From Lewinellaceae bacterium (GTDB lineage: Bacteria; Bacteroidota; Bacteroidia; Chitinophagales; Saprospiraceae), in NCBI GenBank assembly GCA_016712415.1, contig JADJRC010000014.1, positions 62,001-126,000 of the forward strand: a stretch of DNA of 64,000 nt, read 5' to 3'. Position numbers and translations under genes: made by a program. The notes under the pieces were generated by a model. That model did not search any database. It was not told where the DNA came from and saw only the letters and a program-made list of their open reading frames with translations. Below, piece after piece: positions 18,967 to 26,797 of this stretch (positions within the stretch are counted from its first letter, which is position 1; the number at the start of each line of letters is the position of its first letter).

Positions 18967-19680
18967 TCAGGACAACTGGCGCAGGTACATCCGGATCACG
19001 TTCGACAAACCATAATACAGGGCATCCGCGATCAGTGCATGGCCGATGCTGACCTCCAGCAGTCCGGGACAGTTGTCGCGGAAAAAACGCAAATTGTCGA
19101 GATTGAGATCGTGTCCGGCATTAATGCCAATACCCACTGCATTTGCAGCTTCGGCGGCTTTGGTGTAGGCGGCTACGGCCGCCTGAGGGTTTTTCATAAA
19201 ATCCCTGGCAAATGGCCCGGTATAGAACTCTATCCGATCAGCGCCGGCAGCTTTTGCGGCCTCCACCATGCGTACCGACGGGTCGACAAAAACGGAAACG
19301 CGGATGTTTTTGCGCTGCAACTCCGCCGTCACTTCGCGCAGGCGCGCGCCATCTGTCACGGTATCCCAGCCTGCATCGGAGGTCAGTTGTGCCGGCGCGT
19401 CCGGCACCAGGGTACACTGGTGGGGAGGATTCGCCAGAACAAGGTCGAGAAATTCCCGGGTGGGATTGCCCTCGATATTGAACTCCGTCGTCACCACGGC
19501 GCGCAAGGCCGGCACATCGTCGTACCGTATGTGGCGTTGATCCGGACGCGGATGCACGGTGATGCCCTGTGCGCCAAAGGCTTCACAATCCTTGGCGACC
19601 TGAACCAGGTCGGGCAGGTTGCCTCCACGCGAATTGCGCAGCAAGGCGACTTTATTGATATTTACGCTTAAACGAGTCAT
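18967..19680 (-). CDS. pdxJ: Pyridoxine 5'-phosphate synthase
   Basis: 237 residues from MTRLSVNINKVALLRNSRGG (ATG at 19680). Condenses 1-deoxyxylulose-5-phosphate with 3-amino-1-phosphohydroxyacetone to form pyridoxine-5-phosphate in the DXP-dependent vitamin B6 pathway. Motifs: VNINKVALLRNSR, GITVHPRPDQRHI, EFNIEGNP, CTLVPD, VSVFVDPS, RIEFYTGPFA, GINAGHDLNLDN, LEVSIGHALI. Length and every catalytic block are intact. It is monocistronic and divergent from the CPBP protease gene. Confidence 0.97.
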   Translation of the reverse strand: MTRLSVNINKVALLRNSRGGNLPDLVQVAKDCEAFGAQGITVHPRPDQRHIRYDDVPALRAVVTTEFNIEGNPTREFLDLVLANPPHQCTLVPDAPAQLTSDAGWDTVTDGARLREVTAELQRKNIRVSVFVDPSVRMVEAAKAAGADRIEFYTGPFARDFMKNPQAAVAAYTKAAEAANAVGIGINAGHDLNLDNLRFFRDNCPGLLEVSIGHALIADALYYGLSNVIRMYLRQLS

Positions 19681-19731
19681 GATTAATGTATAAAAACGGC
19701 AGGCAAAGTAAAGGCTAAATAACACAAACCC

Positions 19732-19739
19732 TACCTTTG
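19732..19739 (+). promoter_or_regulatory. Candidate -7 box for the CPBP protease gene
   Basis: TACCTTTG fits TAnnTTTG and ends 18 bases before the ATG at 19758, implying a very short leader. Confidence 0.45.
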
Positions 19740-19757
19740 GCGCAAAAGTAAACGCGC

Positions 19758-20699
19758 ATGAACGAACTTGACAATCCTGTTCCGGCAGAAAACGGCGGTA
19801 TGGCGGAACCAGAAGCGCTGGCGTCTCCAAAGAAAGACTGGCCGCAGGTGCGGGTGGTCCTGATTGCCCAGTTTGCACTGTTCGTCCTGTGCATAAGCGT
19901 TTACCAGGTCATCGGCATGCTGGCGGGATGGGCCGATAACCCCGCGCTGACGGCAGAGGCCACTTCCGCTGAACGCTGGAATACGCGCCTGCAACTGGGG
20001 CTCGGTCACTTGCTTGGTTTTGGTGTGGCCGGTTTTCTCACCGTTTGGCTGTTCTACCGCAACAATAGCGGAAAGCGGCCCGGCTGGCAGGATTACCTTG
20101 GGGTGCGCCGCTTGCCCGGACTACAGACGGTGTTTCTGGCGATCATGATGATGGCTGTTTCGTTGCCCCTGGTGCTGTTCCTGCTGAATATCAACCAGAT
20201 GATTCCGCTTCCGGACTTTCTGAAAAGTGCCGAAGACCAGGCAGAAGAAGCCATCAAAGGGCTGCTGATCATGGATAACAGCGCCGAATTGCTGGCAAAC
20301 CTGTTCATTATTGCCCTTTTGCCGGCCATCGGAGAGGAACTGGTGTTCAGGGGCGTGGTCCAGCAACAGCTGATGCGCCGCATTGCCAATCCCTGGGTTG
20401 CCCTGCTCGTTTCGGCAGCCGTGTTCAGTTTTGTACACTTTCAGTTCGAAGGGTTTTTGTCGCGCATGCTGCTCGGCCTGATCCTGGGCTGGCTGTATTG
20501 GCGCACCCGGAATTTCTGGGTACCCGCCATCGCCCATTTCTTTAACAACGGCCTCCAGGTGGCAGGCCAGTACTTTTACAGCAAGGATATCTCCACGATT
20601 GATCTGGAACAGGACATCCAGGTTCCCTGGTTTGCAGCGCTCCTGTCGACTATATTGATCTTGGTGACGGTGAGGCTGTTTAGGGAGAGTGATAAGTGA
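19758..20699 (+). CDS. CPBP family intramembrane metalloprotease (CAAX/Abi type)
   Basis: 313 residues with about eight hydrophobic segments. The three family motifs are present: EELVFRG (IGEELVFRGVVQQQL, ~193-207), FSFVHFQFEGF (~221-231) and AIAHFFNN (~256-263), providing the Glu/Glu/His/His active site in the membrane. Family members process prenylated or secreted peptides or serve in bacteriocin immunity; the substrate here cannot be inferred. The stop codon lies inside the GATAAGT heptamer array that follows, so repeat slippage could change only the last residue or the stop context. Confidence 0.9.
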   Translation: MNELDNPVPAENGGMAEPEALASPKKDWPQVRVVLIAQFALFVLCISVYQVIGMLAGWADNPALTAEATSAERWNTRLQLGLGHLLGFGVAGFLTVWLFYRNNSGKRPGWQDYLGVRRLPGLQTVFLAIMMMAVSLPLVLFLLNINQMIPLPDFLKSAEDQAEEAIKGLLIMDNSAELLANLFIIALLPAIGEELVFRGVVQQQLMRRIANPWVALLVSAAVFSFVHFQFEGFLSRMLLGLILGWLYWRTRNFWVPAIAHFFNNGLQVAGQYFYSKDISTIDLEQDIQVPWFAALLSTILILVTVRLFRESDK

Positions 20700-20816
20700 T
20701 AAGTGATAAGTGATAAGTGATAAGTGATAAGTGATAAGTGATAAGTGATAAGTGATAAGTGATAAGTGATAAGTGGTAAGTGGTAAGTGGTAAGTGGTAA
20801 GTGGTAAGTGGTAAGT
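20691..20816. repeat. Heptanucleotide tandem repeat (12 x GATAAGT, then 6 x GGTAAGT)
   Basis: Eighteen uninterrupted 7-base units: twelve GATAAGT (20691-20774) and six GGTAAGT (20775-20816). The first unit overlaps the stop codon of the CPBP gene. The array ends 44 bases before the ATG at 20861, so copy number sets the distance between the two genes. The clean block change at position 13 suggests a point change spread by slippage. Confidence 0.97.
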
Positions 20817-20860
20817 GGCATGTAAATCATACATAATCAACAATATAGACAATATAAACA

Positions 20861-21388
20861 ATGGATTTACTCGGTATCGGTTCCCGCGTAAAACACCCGG
20901 CCTTCGGCGACGGTGTTGTGGTACGCCTTCATGTGGCGGCATACGAAGTATGTTTTATGCAATTTGGACTAAAAATGGTCGGGAAGGAATACAACGCCTG
21001 GCAGGTGGTGGAACGCATCCCGGAAGAGGAGCCCGTAACTTTTACGGAAGCAGAACAATCGCTGGTGCGTATCCTGCGCGCCTGGTCGGGTGTCAGCCTT
21101 GAAAAGGTGCCCCTGGGTGATACATGGAAAAACGGGAAAATGATCCTGCAGGCCGACGGTATTCAACCCAAAGAATTACCCATCGACACCTTTTTCCACA
21201 AGATCGTGATGATGCGCGACCGCCTGCGTGTGCTCGAGCAAAATATCAATGCGCACAAAAAACTGGACGATGAGGACAAGGTTAACCTTCAACAGTACAT
21301 TACCCGGTGCTACGGCAGCATGACTACTTTCAACGCACTGTTTCAACACCGCGAAGATTACTTTGTGGGCGAAAGCGGTAAAGAATAG
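20861..21388 (+). CDS. Conserved hypothetical protein
   Basis: 175 residues, ATG at 20861. Starts MDLLGIGSRVKHPAFGDGVV, an SH3-like/CarD-like beta start (GxRVxHPxFGxGVV) as found in UvrD C-terminal and CarD-type domains, followed by a helical region rich in charged residues (FFHKIVMMRDRLRVLEQNIN) and ending HREDYFVGESGKE. No catalytic motif is seen. Cytoplasmic. Separated from the CPBP gene by the heptamer array. A role in nucleic-acid or protein binding is only suggested by the SH3-like start. Confidence 0.75.
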   Translation: MDLLGIGSRVKHPAFGDGVVVRLHVAAYEVCFMQFGLKMVGKEYNAWQVVERIPEEEPVTFTEAEQSLVRILRAWSGVSLEKVPLGDTWKNGKMILQADGIQPKELPIDTFFHKIVMMRDRLRVLEQNINAHKKLDDEDKVNLQQYITRCYGSMTTFNALFQHREDYFVGESGKE

Positions 21389-21397
21389 GCGTAGGCG

Positions 21398-22753
21398 TCA
21401 GGAAACACTGCTACTGCCGTCCTTTTTTGCCATCTCCCGGTACATGAGATACCACAATACGCCGTACTCCAGTGCAATAAGCCAGTAATTTTCGCGAAAG
21501 GCGCCGCCCGCATAGTGGCTGTACGACAAGGCGACCAGCCCGGTCCATGCCAGCGGAAATCGCCAGCGGGTAAAAAGACTCAGCGCAAAGGGCACCGTAG
21601 CATACCAGGGATGGACTGTGGCAGAAAACGTCATTTGCAGCACCACTGCGAAAAGCAGGGCGTCCGTCCATATTAACCCTTCCCCGGCGCCCGCCTTTCG
21701 GGTACCGGGCTGAACCTTCCACGCTACAACCAGGACAAATGCTATTGTTATCAGGCCCAGCACAGGACCCAGCGTTTCGCCTGTATCGTACCCCTTTATC
21801 CGGAAACCGATCGCATCGATCACGTAATAGATGCTTGCATTAAATTGAAACTGCCTGAAATACAGGTCGAGGCTGGAAAAGATATTCGGCAAAACAGGGA
21901 GCAACGGCGCGAACAGGAGCAGACACACTGTAGTAAACACAGCGAGAAAGACCAACCCTTTCCGCCGGCCAAGCCGGCGCAACGCGACAGGAAGAAACAT
22001 CAGGGGCAACAATTTGGATGCGGTGGCCAGGGCCCACCACAAGGCAGCATGTTTCACCTTCTGCCGTTCCAAAGCCCGTATACCCGCCAGCAGGAAAAAA
22101 ATCATGGCGCCCTCAAAATGGCAATTGCCCATAATCTCCACGATAATCAGTGGATTGAGCGCGTAAAACAACAAGGGCGCTGCGGGCCTGCGCTTTTGGG
22201 AACTTCTGCCCTGCAAGAGCAGACTCATCGTACCCAACTCGCACAACAGCAAAAACAGTTTCATCACCACTACCCCACCCCATTCACTTGCGGGACTGAT
22301 CCATGCAGCCAGTGCAAATACTGCCTGGCATACCGGCGGATAAACCGTGTAATATTCAGGCGAGTTGAGCCTCGAAAACAATCCGGGCGTAATGCCCTCG
22401 GGATAGATGTTGTTGCGGAAAAAATAATCGGGAGGGTGTTCAAAAGGGTGGATGCCGGCGGCGGTCAGCCGGCCGTCCCATAAAAATCGCAGGAAATCGT
22501 CGGAGAGGTTGGGGATACCGAACAGAAGCAGCACCCTCAGAGCGATGCCAAGACCGGCATACCAGCGCAGCGCTGCATCCGGTTGGTTTTTCAGCGTAAA
22601 AACGATCCAGGCATATATGCCGAAAAACATGGCGTAAGCCGTCAGGAGGGGAACAAACTGCGTCCGTTCGACACTATACCCCAAAAAAACCGTCAGCCCC
22701 GCGAGTGCGAGGCTGACGGCATATCGGATGTTTGTTTCGGTAAAGCCGGACAT
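21398..22753 (-). CDS. Polytopic membrane glycosyltransferase (GT-C fold, GT87-like)
   Basis: 451 residues from MSGFTETNIRYAVSLALAG (ATG at 22753). Roughly ten or more hydrophobic helices. The first loop has the Asp-rich SDDFLRFLWDGR and later YYTVYPPVCQ, typical of GT-C polyprenyl-phosphate-sugar-dependent transferases; KLLPLMFLPVALRR resembles GT87 mannosyltransferases. It probably adds a sugar from a lipid carrier on the periplasmic face. The two GT2 genes just upstream on the same strand may supply lipid-linked sugars. A TACCTTCG box on the minus strand lies at 22758-22765. Confidence 0.8.
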   Translation of the reverse strand: MSGFTETNIRYAVSLALAGLTVFLGYSVERTQFVPLLTAYAMFFGIYAWIVFTLKNQPDAALRWYAGLGIALRVLLLFGIPNLSDDFLRFLWDGRLTAAGIHPFEHPPDYFFRNNIYPEGITPGLFSRLNSPEYYTVYPPVCQAVFALAAWISPASEWGGVVVMKLFLLLCELGTMSLLLQGRSSQKRRPAAPLLFYALNPLIIVEIMGNCHFEGAMIFFLLAGIRALERQKVKHAALWWALATASKLLPLMFLPVALRRLGRRKGLVFLAVFTTVCLLLFAPLLPVLPNIFSSLDLYFRQFQFNASIYYVIDAIGFRIKGYDTGETLGPVLGLITIAFVLVVAWKVQPGTRKAGAGEGLIWTDALLFAVVLQMTFSATVHPWYATVPFALSLFTRWRFPLAWTGLVALSYSHYAGGAFRENYWLIALEYGVLWYLMYREMAKKDGSSSVS

Positions 22754-22818
22754 ACAACGAAGGTAAATGCAGGTCGGACGATCCCGAAAACCATTAACAG
22801 TTTTTCGCAATGACCCGG

Positions 22819-23556
22819 TCAGCGCCTGCGCGTCGACTGGTCAAATACAAATTGGGCGTAGACTCCGTTTACCGGCACCTCCACAAGTATTTTCTGTTTA
22901 TACTCCGGTTTGGCGCGCACCTTCACGATGCCTTGTACCGCTTCACCGGGAAAAAGCGTGTGTTCGCGCAGCAGAAAATCGGACGAATAGGCCGGCGGCG
23001 GTGGCGGCTCGTCTGCCACGGCAGGGATGGTCCAGGCCATCCACCAGGTCAGGTCGTAAACAAAACCCGCGCCGTCAGACACATATTGATAGTCGTTATT
23101 GCCCCGGTTGCTGCCGGAACCATTGTCGTCGGTCAATTCATCAATAATGAGGATGGTAGCCACGGTCGCTACGATGATGCCGGCGGCAATCAGGGCATCG
23201 CGGGTGTTTTTCCAGCGAATATATTCGTCGGCGCCGAATACCCGGTAAGGCGCCCATGCTCCCGCACCGTTGTAGCCCCGCACTTCCACTTTATCGGGGT
23301 GAAAAGTAAACGCAGTGTCGCTGTTGTTGCGGATGTATACGTTCAGGTTCATGTCTTTTTCTCCTCTGGACGTCAGTTCAGTGACCACCTCGCAACCCTG
23401 TACCGAACTCCGCAGTCCGGGCACACCATGCGTGTAAATCACTTCCGACGCGTCCGGCTGTGTTTCGGCGGGCTGGTAAAAGAGTCGGGGAGAACAGGAG
23501 GACAAAAACAGTCCGGCAATAAAAAAGGCAAATATTGGTCGCGTAAATTGCTTCAT
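22819..23556 (-). CDS. Lipoprotein of unknown function
   Basis: 245 residues. Signal peptide and lipobox FIAGLFLSSCSPRLF. A beta-rich N-terminal domain contains VYIRNNSDTAFTFHPDKVEV, then a hydrophobic glycine-free helix (DALIAAGIIVATVATILIID) and a proline-rich stretch before a second beta domain (GEAVQGIVKVRA). The internal helix may be a membrane segment. No known family recognised. It lies between glycosyltransferase genes on the same strand. Confidence 0.75.
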   Translation of the reverse strand: MKQFTRPIFAFFIAGLFLSSCSPRLFYQPAETQPDASEVIYTHGVPGLRSSVQGCEVVTELTSRGEKDMNLNVYIRNNSDTAFTFHPDKVEVRGYNGAGAWAPYRVFGADEYIRWKNTRDALIAAGIIVATVATILIIDELTDDNGSGSNRGNNDYQYVSDGAGFVYDLTWWMAWTIPAVADEPPPPPAYSSDFLLREHTLFPGEAVQGIVKVRAKPEYKQKILVEVPVNGVYAQFVFDQSTRRR

Positions 23557-23667
23557 CCGGGCAAGTATTGTGTGTATTAAAATCAGGGAATAAAACTACG
23601 GGAGTTACCTGTTATACCGCAAGGGGAACGGGCGCCTTTAACCGCGTTTTAACGCTGTACAACAATA

Positions 23668-23698
23668 ATCCCCATGCTGCCTTCTGCAGCATGGGGAT
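23668..23698 (-). terminator. Hairpin downstream of the GT2 gene
   Basis: Perfect 13-base arms (ATCCCCATGCTGC / GCAGCATGGGGAT) with a 5-base loop, located just after the minus-strand GT2 gene. On the minus strand the tail reads TATTGTTG, only partly T-rich, so termination is likely but not certain. Confidence 0.7.
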
Positions 23699-23729
23699 CA
23701 ATTCCAGACTTCAAATACTACACTTCAAA

Positions 23730-25271
23730 TTACCTGAAGCGCAGGTGTTTGATAGAGTAGTAGCAAATGGTGGCAAAGCCGAACGACAACATTGAGTGGA
23801 ACAGCACAAATGCGGTATTGTTGGTTGCGATACCCATCACGACTGCTGCTGCAAATACCAGGGCCATGAAGCCTTCCGCGATCGTGATCCACGATATTTT
23901 TTTTGCTTTGTAGGCTGCCTTCTGTTTGGGGGTCTGCTGATCGCCGGCGCCGTATTTCGGTGTGCGCACAAACGCGGACACTTTACCGCGCAGCCCTTCG
24001 ATGACGGCCACGGCATTGTACAACGACAAGCCCATCGAGATCGGCATAAAGGACAGGAACAGGCCGAAGAAGCGCACTTTTTCCCAGAAGGTGGGCGGCA
24101 CCGTGCGGTTGATGGCAGCCGTAATATTGGCCGTATAGGAGATGGCAGCGACGGAGAACAGGCCCAGTACCGAGAACGACAGGAAGTGGGTCGAAATACC
24201 CAGTTGCTCAAAGGCAAAGGCGAGCGGGATGCTGCTCACAGCGGCGATGAATACCCAGAGGAATACGCCGTAGGCCAGCAACTGACTGATCGCGTGCATC
24301 TTTTGGATACCGGAAAGTTTGTCGGTGTTCCAAACAAGTTTCAGCAGTTTCTTTACGTTTTGAGCGCCGCCTTTGTTCCAGCGAAACTGCTGGCCTTTCA
24401 GCGCGTTCATGTCTTCCGGAAGTTCAGCCGGGCTGCCGAGTTTTTCCAGGTACTGGATTTTGTAACCCATAATCTGGGCGCGGAAGCTCAGGTCGAGGTC
24501 TTCGGTCAGGGTATCGCTTTGCCAGCCGCCGGCTTCATTGATGACGCTTTTCCGCCATACACCCGCCGTGCCGTTGAACTGGAGCAACAGGTTGCCGTAG
24601 GAACGGCCTGCCTGCTCAACCGTAAAGTGAACATTCAATTGCAGGGCCTGCAATTTGGTCAGCATGCTGTGGTCGGCATTGATATGCTCCCAGCGTGTTT
24701 GCACGATACCTACCTTCGGGTCCTCGAAATAGGCCATTGTCGTGCGCAGAAAATCGACGCGGGGGGTGAAGTCGGCGTCAAAGATGGCGATGTAATCGCC
24801 TTTTACCAGGGGCATGGCCTCCTGCAGCGCGCCGGCTTTATAGCCCTGGCGATTCACGCGGTGTACATGTTCGATGTTAAAACCTTTAGCCTTCAATTCG
24901 GCTACCTTGGCAGCCACGATGCCCACCGTCTCGTCGGTGGAGTCGTCGAGCACCTGGATTTCGAAGCGGTCTTTAGGATATTCCTGTGCCGCCACATAGT
25001 CGATGATGCGCTCGGCGACGTACATTTCGTTGTACATCGGCAACTGCACCGTCACAAATGGGGCATCCTGGTCGTGCGCCTCGAATTGTTTATACTGAAT
25101 CTTCGGATTTTCTTTGTGGTACCGTTTGTAGAGGTACAACAAGTGGAATTGCAGGAGGGCATAAATGGTTACGCCGCTCATGGCAACAAAGTAAATGAGC
25201 AGCATCAGGTAGCCGAAATCGACAAAGGCCTGATACTTGAATGCTTCGAAGAGGGAATGAAGACCGTACAT
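23730..25271 (-). CDS. Processive family-2 glycosyltransferase (cellulose-synthase-like)
   Basis: 513 residues. An N-terminal membrane helix (LMLLIYFVAMSGVTIYALL) precedes the GT2 catalytic domain with its full set of motifs: VTVQLPMYNE, VLDDSTDET, IFDADFTP, TEDLDLSFRA and QQFRWNKGG (D,D,D,QxxRW). Four or five C-terminal helices follow. These features define membrane beta-glycan or ceramide-type glycosyltransferases. It is likely to synthesise or extrude a polysaccharide or glycolipid. It follows another GT2 gene on the same strand with a 39-base gap, indicating an operon. Confidence 0.92.
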   Translation of the reverse strand: MYGLHSLFEAFKYQAFVDFGYLMLLIYFVAMSGVTIYALLQFHLLYLYKRYHKENPKIQYKQFEAHDQDAPFVTVQLPMYNEMYVAERIIDYVAAQEYPKDRFEIQVLDDSTDETVGIVAAKVAELKAKGFNIEHVHRVNRQGYKAGALQEAMPLVKGDYIAIFDADFTPRVDFLRTTMAYFEDPKVGIVQTRWEHINADHSMLTKLQALQLNVHFTVEQAGRSYGNLLLQFNGTAGVWRKSVINEAGGWQSDTLTEDLDLSFRAQIMGYKIQYLEKLGSPAELPEDMNALKGQQFRWNKGGAQNVKKLLKLVWNTDKLSGIQKMHAISQLLAYGVFLWVFIAAVSSIPLAFAFEQLGISTHFLSFSVLGLFSVAAISYTANITAAINRTVPPTFWEKVRFFGLFLSFMPISMGLSLYNAVAVIEGLRGKVSAFVRTPKYGAGDQQTPKQKAAYKAKKISWITIAEGFMALVFAAAVVMGIATNNTAFVLFHSMLSFGFATICYYSIKHLRFR

Positions 25272-25310
25272 ATTTGTGAATTAAAGTAGGTTGTTGTGTA
25301 AGCTTTGACT

Positions 25311-26015
25311 TTAGAGGTATTTGAATATGGTTGCAATGATTTTCCAACCTGCCAGGACCGATCCTTTTACCGTGCCCGAGACTTTGCTGTGTCCTGCGGC
25401 TCTTTTCCTGTAGCGCACTGGAACTTCCGTACAGCGCAGTTTTTGTTTGGCGGCCTTGATCTGCATCTCCACCGTCCATCCAAAATTTCGATCGCGCATC
25501 CCGAGTGCCTGAAGTTTGTCCCATCGGATCGCCCGAAACGGTCCCAGGTCGCTAAATCGGTAGCCGTAAAACCAGCGGATAAGAAGCGGTGCGAGCCAGT
25601 TGCCAAAACGCTGTGCTGCAGTCATGGCTCCGGGTTCCATTCCACCCAACCGCCGCGAGCCGATCACCATGTCAATTCCGGATTCCAGTATGGGCGCCAC
25701 CACCTGCGGCAATTGATCCGGATAATCCGAAAAATCGCCATCCAGAAACACCACAATTTCCGGCTGTTCAGACGAGGGCATATTTTCCAGGTAACGCATT
25801 CCGGCGAGGCAGGCATTGCCGTATCCGCGCTCGGGCTGACTCACCAGGATTGCCCCGTGTGCCCTGGCTACCTCCGCTGTCCTGTCTGTAGAGCCGTTAT
25901 CGCAAACAATTATCTGACGCACCCATGTTTTTGGAATGCCTGCCACAACCAGGGGCAGGGCATTTTCTTCGTTCCAGGCCGGAATAAGCACATCAATTAT
26001 GGGTTTTTCCTTCAT
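25311..26015 (-). CDS. Family-2 glycosyltransferase (polyprenyl-phosphate sugar type)
   Basis: 234 residues, no membrane helix. Starts PIIDVLIPAWNEENALP, followed by IIVCDNGSTDRT, GYGNACLAGMRY, IVVFLDGDFSDYPDQLP, VIGSRRLGG, and RFSDLGPFRAIRWDKL. These are motifs of DPM1/DPG-synthase-like GT2 enzymes that transfer a sugar from a nucleotide to a lipid phosphate. It precedes the processive GT2 (39-base gap) and could provide lipid-linked sugar for the GT-C enzyme downstream. A TATTTTTG box on the minus strand (26083-26090) is a plausible promoter. Confidence 0.9.
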   Translation of the reverse strand: MKEKPIIDVLIPAWNEENALPLVVAGIPKTWVRQIIVCDNGSTDRTAEVARAHGAILVSQPERGYGNACLAGMRYLENMPSSEQPEIVVFLDGDFSDYPDQLPQVVAPILESGIDMVIGSRRLGGMEPGAMTAAQRFGNWLAPLLIRWFYGYRFSDLGPFRAIRWDKLQALGMRDRNFGWTVEMQIKAAKQKLRCTEVPVRYRKRAAGHSKVSGTVKGSVLAGWKIIATIFKYL

Positions 26016-26082
26016 GCGGTTTGCCTGACCCTCGTCATGGCGTTTCAGTCGTTCGCCAGGCCCGTCCCTTGGTAAAGCGATG

Positions 26083-26090
26083 CAAAAATA
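26083..26090 (-). promoter_or_regulatory. Candidate -7 box for the glycosyltransferase operon
   Basis: CAAAAATA on the plus strand is TATTTTTG on the minus strand, matching TAnnTTTG, 68 bases before the ATG at 26015. The rest of 26016-26403 shows no gene. Confidence 0.4.
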
Positions 26091-26403
26091 ACAACGGGCG
26101 TTAAGAAAAAGTTAAGATCGTCTTAAATAAATGCGTTAAAGTTTTGCAAACGGGGAAATGCGCCGGGCGCCGGAGCCTTGAATTGCCGGATTCAGGCTCC
26201 TGTATGGGCCGGCAAATCATATTTTAAAGATTTTGCCACACGCCATTTCATTCTTTGGAAGACGCCAAAATAAAATACAATCTACAAAATGATGTTTGGA
26301 ACACGAGGCAATGGCCCAGGGCCACAAAAGGCGTCTGTACACGCGGTTTGAGAGAAAAAACAACCGCTTTGAGTGCCGTATCGGTGAGATGAGTGTTAAA
26401 AAA

Positions 26404-26645
26404 TTAACGTTTCAAATCTGGCTGCCAGTTCACTTCCTTTTCTTTGGGCTGGTCTCGGATGATGATGCCCAGATAACCCCGTTGCACCACGCCATACTTG
26501 CGCAGGTCTTCGATCACCTTTGCTACAAAGTTGGCGGGAATAGCGAAGGCATAGCCGGCATAAAGGCCTGTCGGAGAAGCAATGGCAGTGTTTATGCCGA
26601 TCAGGTCGCCCATTGCACAACACAAATCTGGAAAGGATTGCCCCG
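26404..26645 (-). pseudogene. Remnant of a DegP/HtrA-type serine protease
   Basis: Minus-strand codons from 26610 to 26404 read GDLIGINTAIASPTGLYAGY and then AFAIPANFVAKVIEDLRKYG and VQRGYLGIII, a near-consensus stretch of HtrA proteases just after the catalytic GNSGG and into the first PDZ domain. The catalytic Ser block is missing. Just upstream, in another frame (about 26645-26613), GNPFQ echoes the earlier HtrA VGNPF motif, suggesting internal deletions. The fragment ends in a stop soon after the PDZ start (WQPDLKR). It cannot encode a working protease. Confidence 0.8.
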
Positions 26646-26760
26646 AAACACAAGCAAAACCGGCTGGAAACGGCCCGGACGGCGGCTGGAGCGGACAAAA
26701 TCCGGGGTCAGTTGACGGCTGAATTCCTGTACATGCACATACCGCAAGCAACCAAAATCC

Positions 26761-26768
26761 TACCTTTG
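26761..26768 (+). promoter_or_regulatory. Candidate -7 box for the beta-helix lipoprotein
   Basis: TACCTTTG fits TAnnTTTG, 29 bases before the ATG at 26798. Confidence 0.45.
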
Positions 26769-26797
26769 CCATCCTTACAAAAATCTTCCAGACAAAA

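Noticed and set aside
20691..20816. Possible CRISPR array
   Set aside because: Units are 7 bases with no spacers. No other candidate with 25-40 base repeats and unique spacers was found.
20576..20942. Minus-strand frames reading repeated LITYHLS
   Set aside because: Produced by the heptamer array (7 bases shift the frame regularly); not a real repeat protein.
23796..25289. Long plus-strand frame opposite the processive glycosyltransferase
   Set aside because: The minus strand has every GT2 motif; the plus frame has no recognisable feature.
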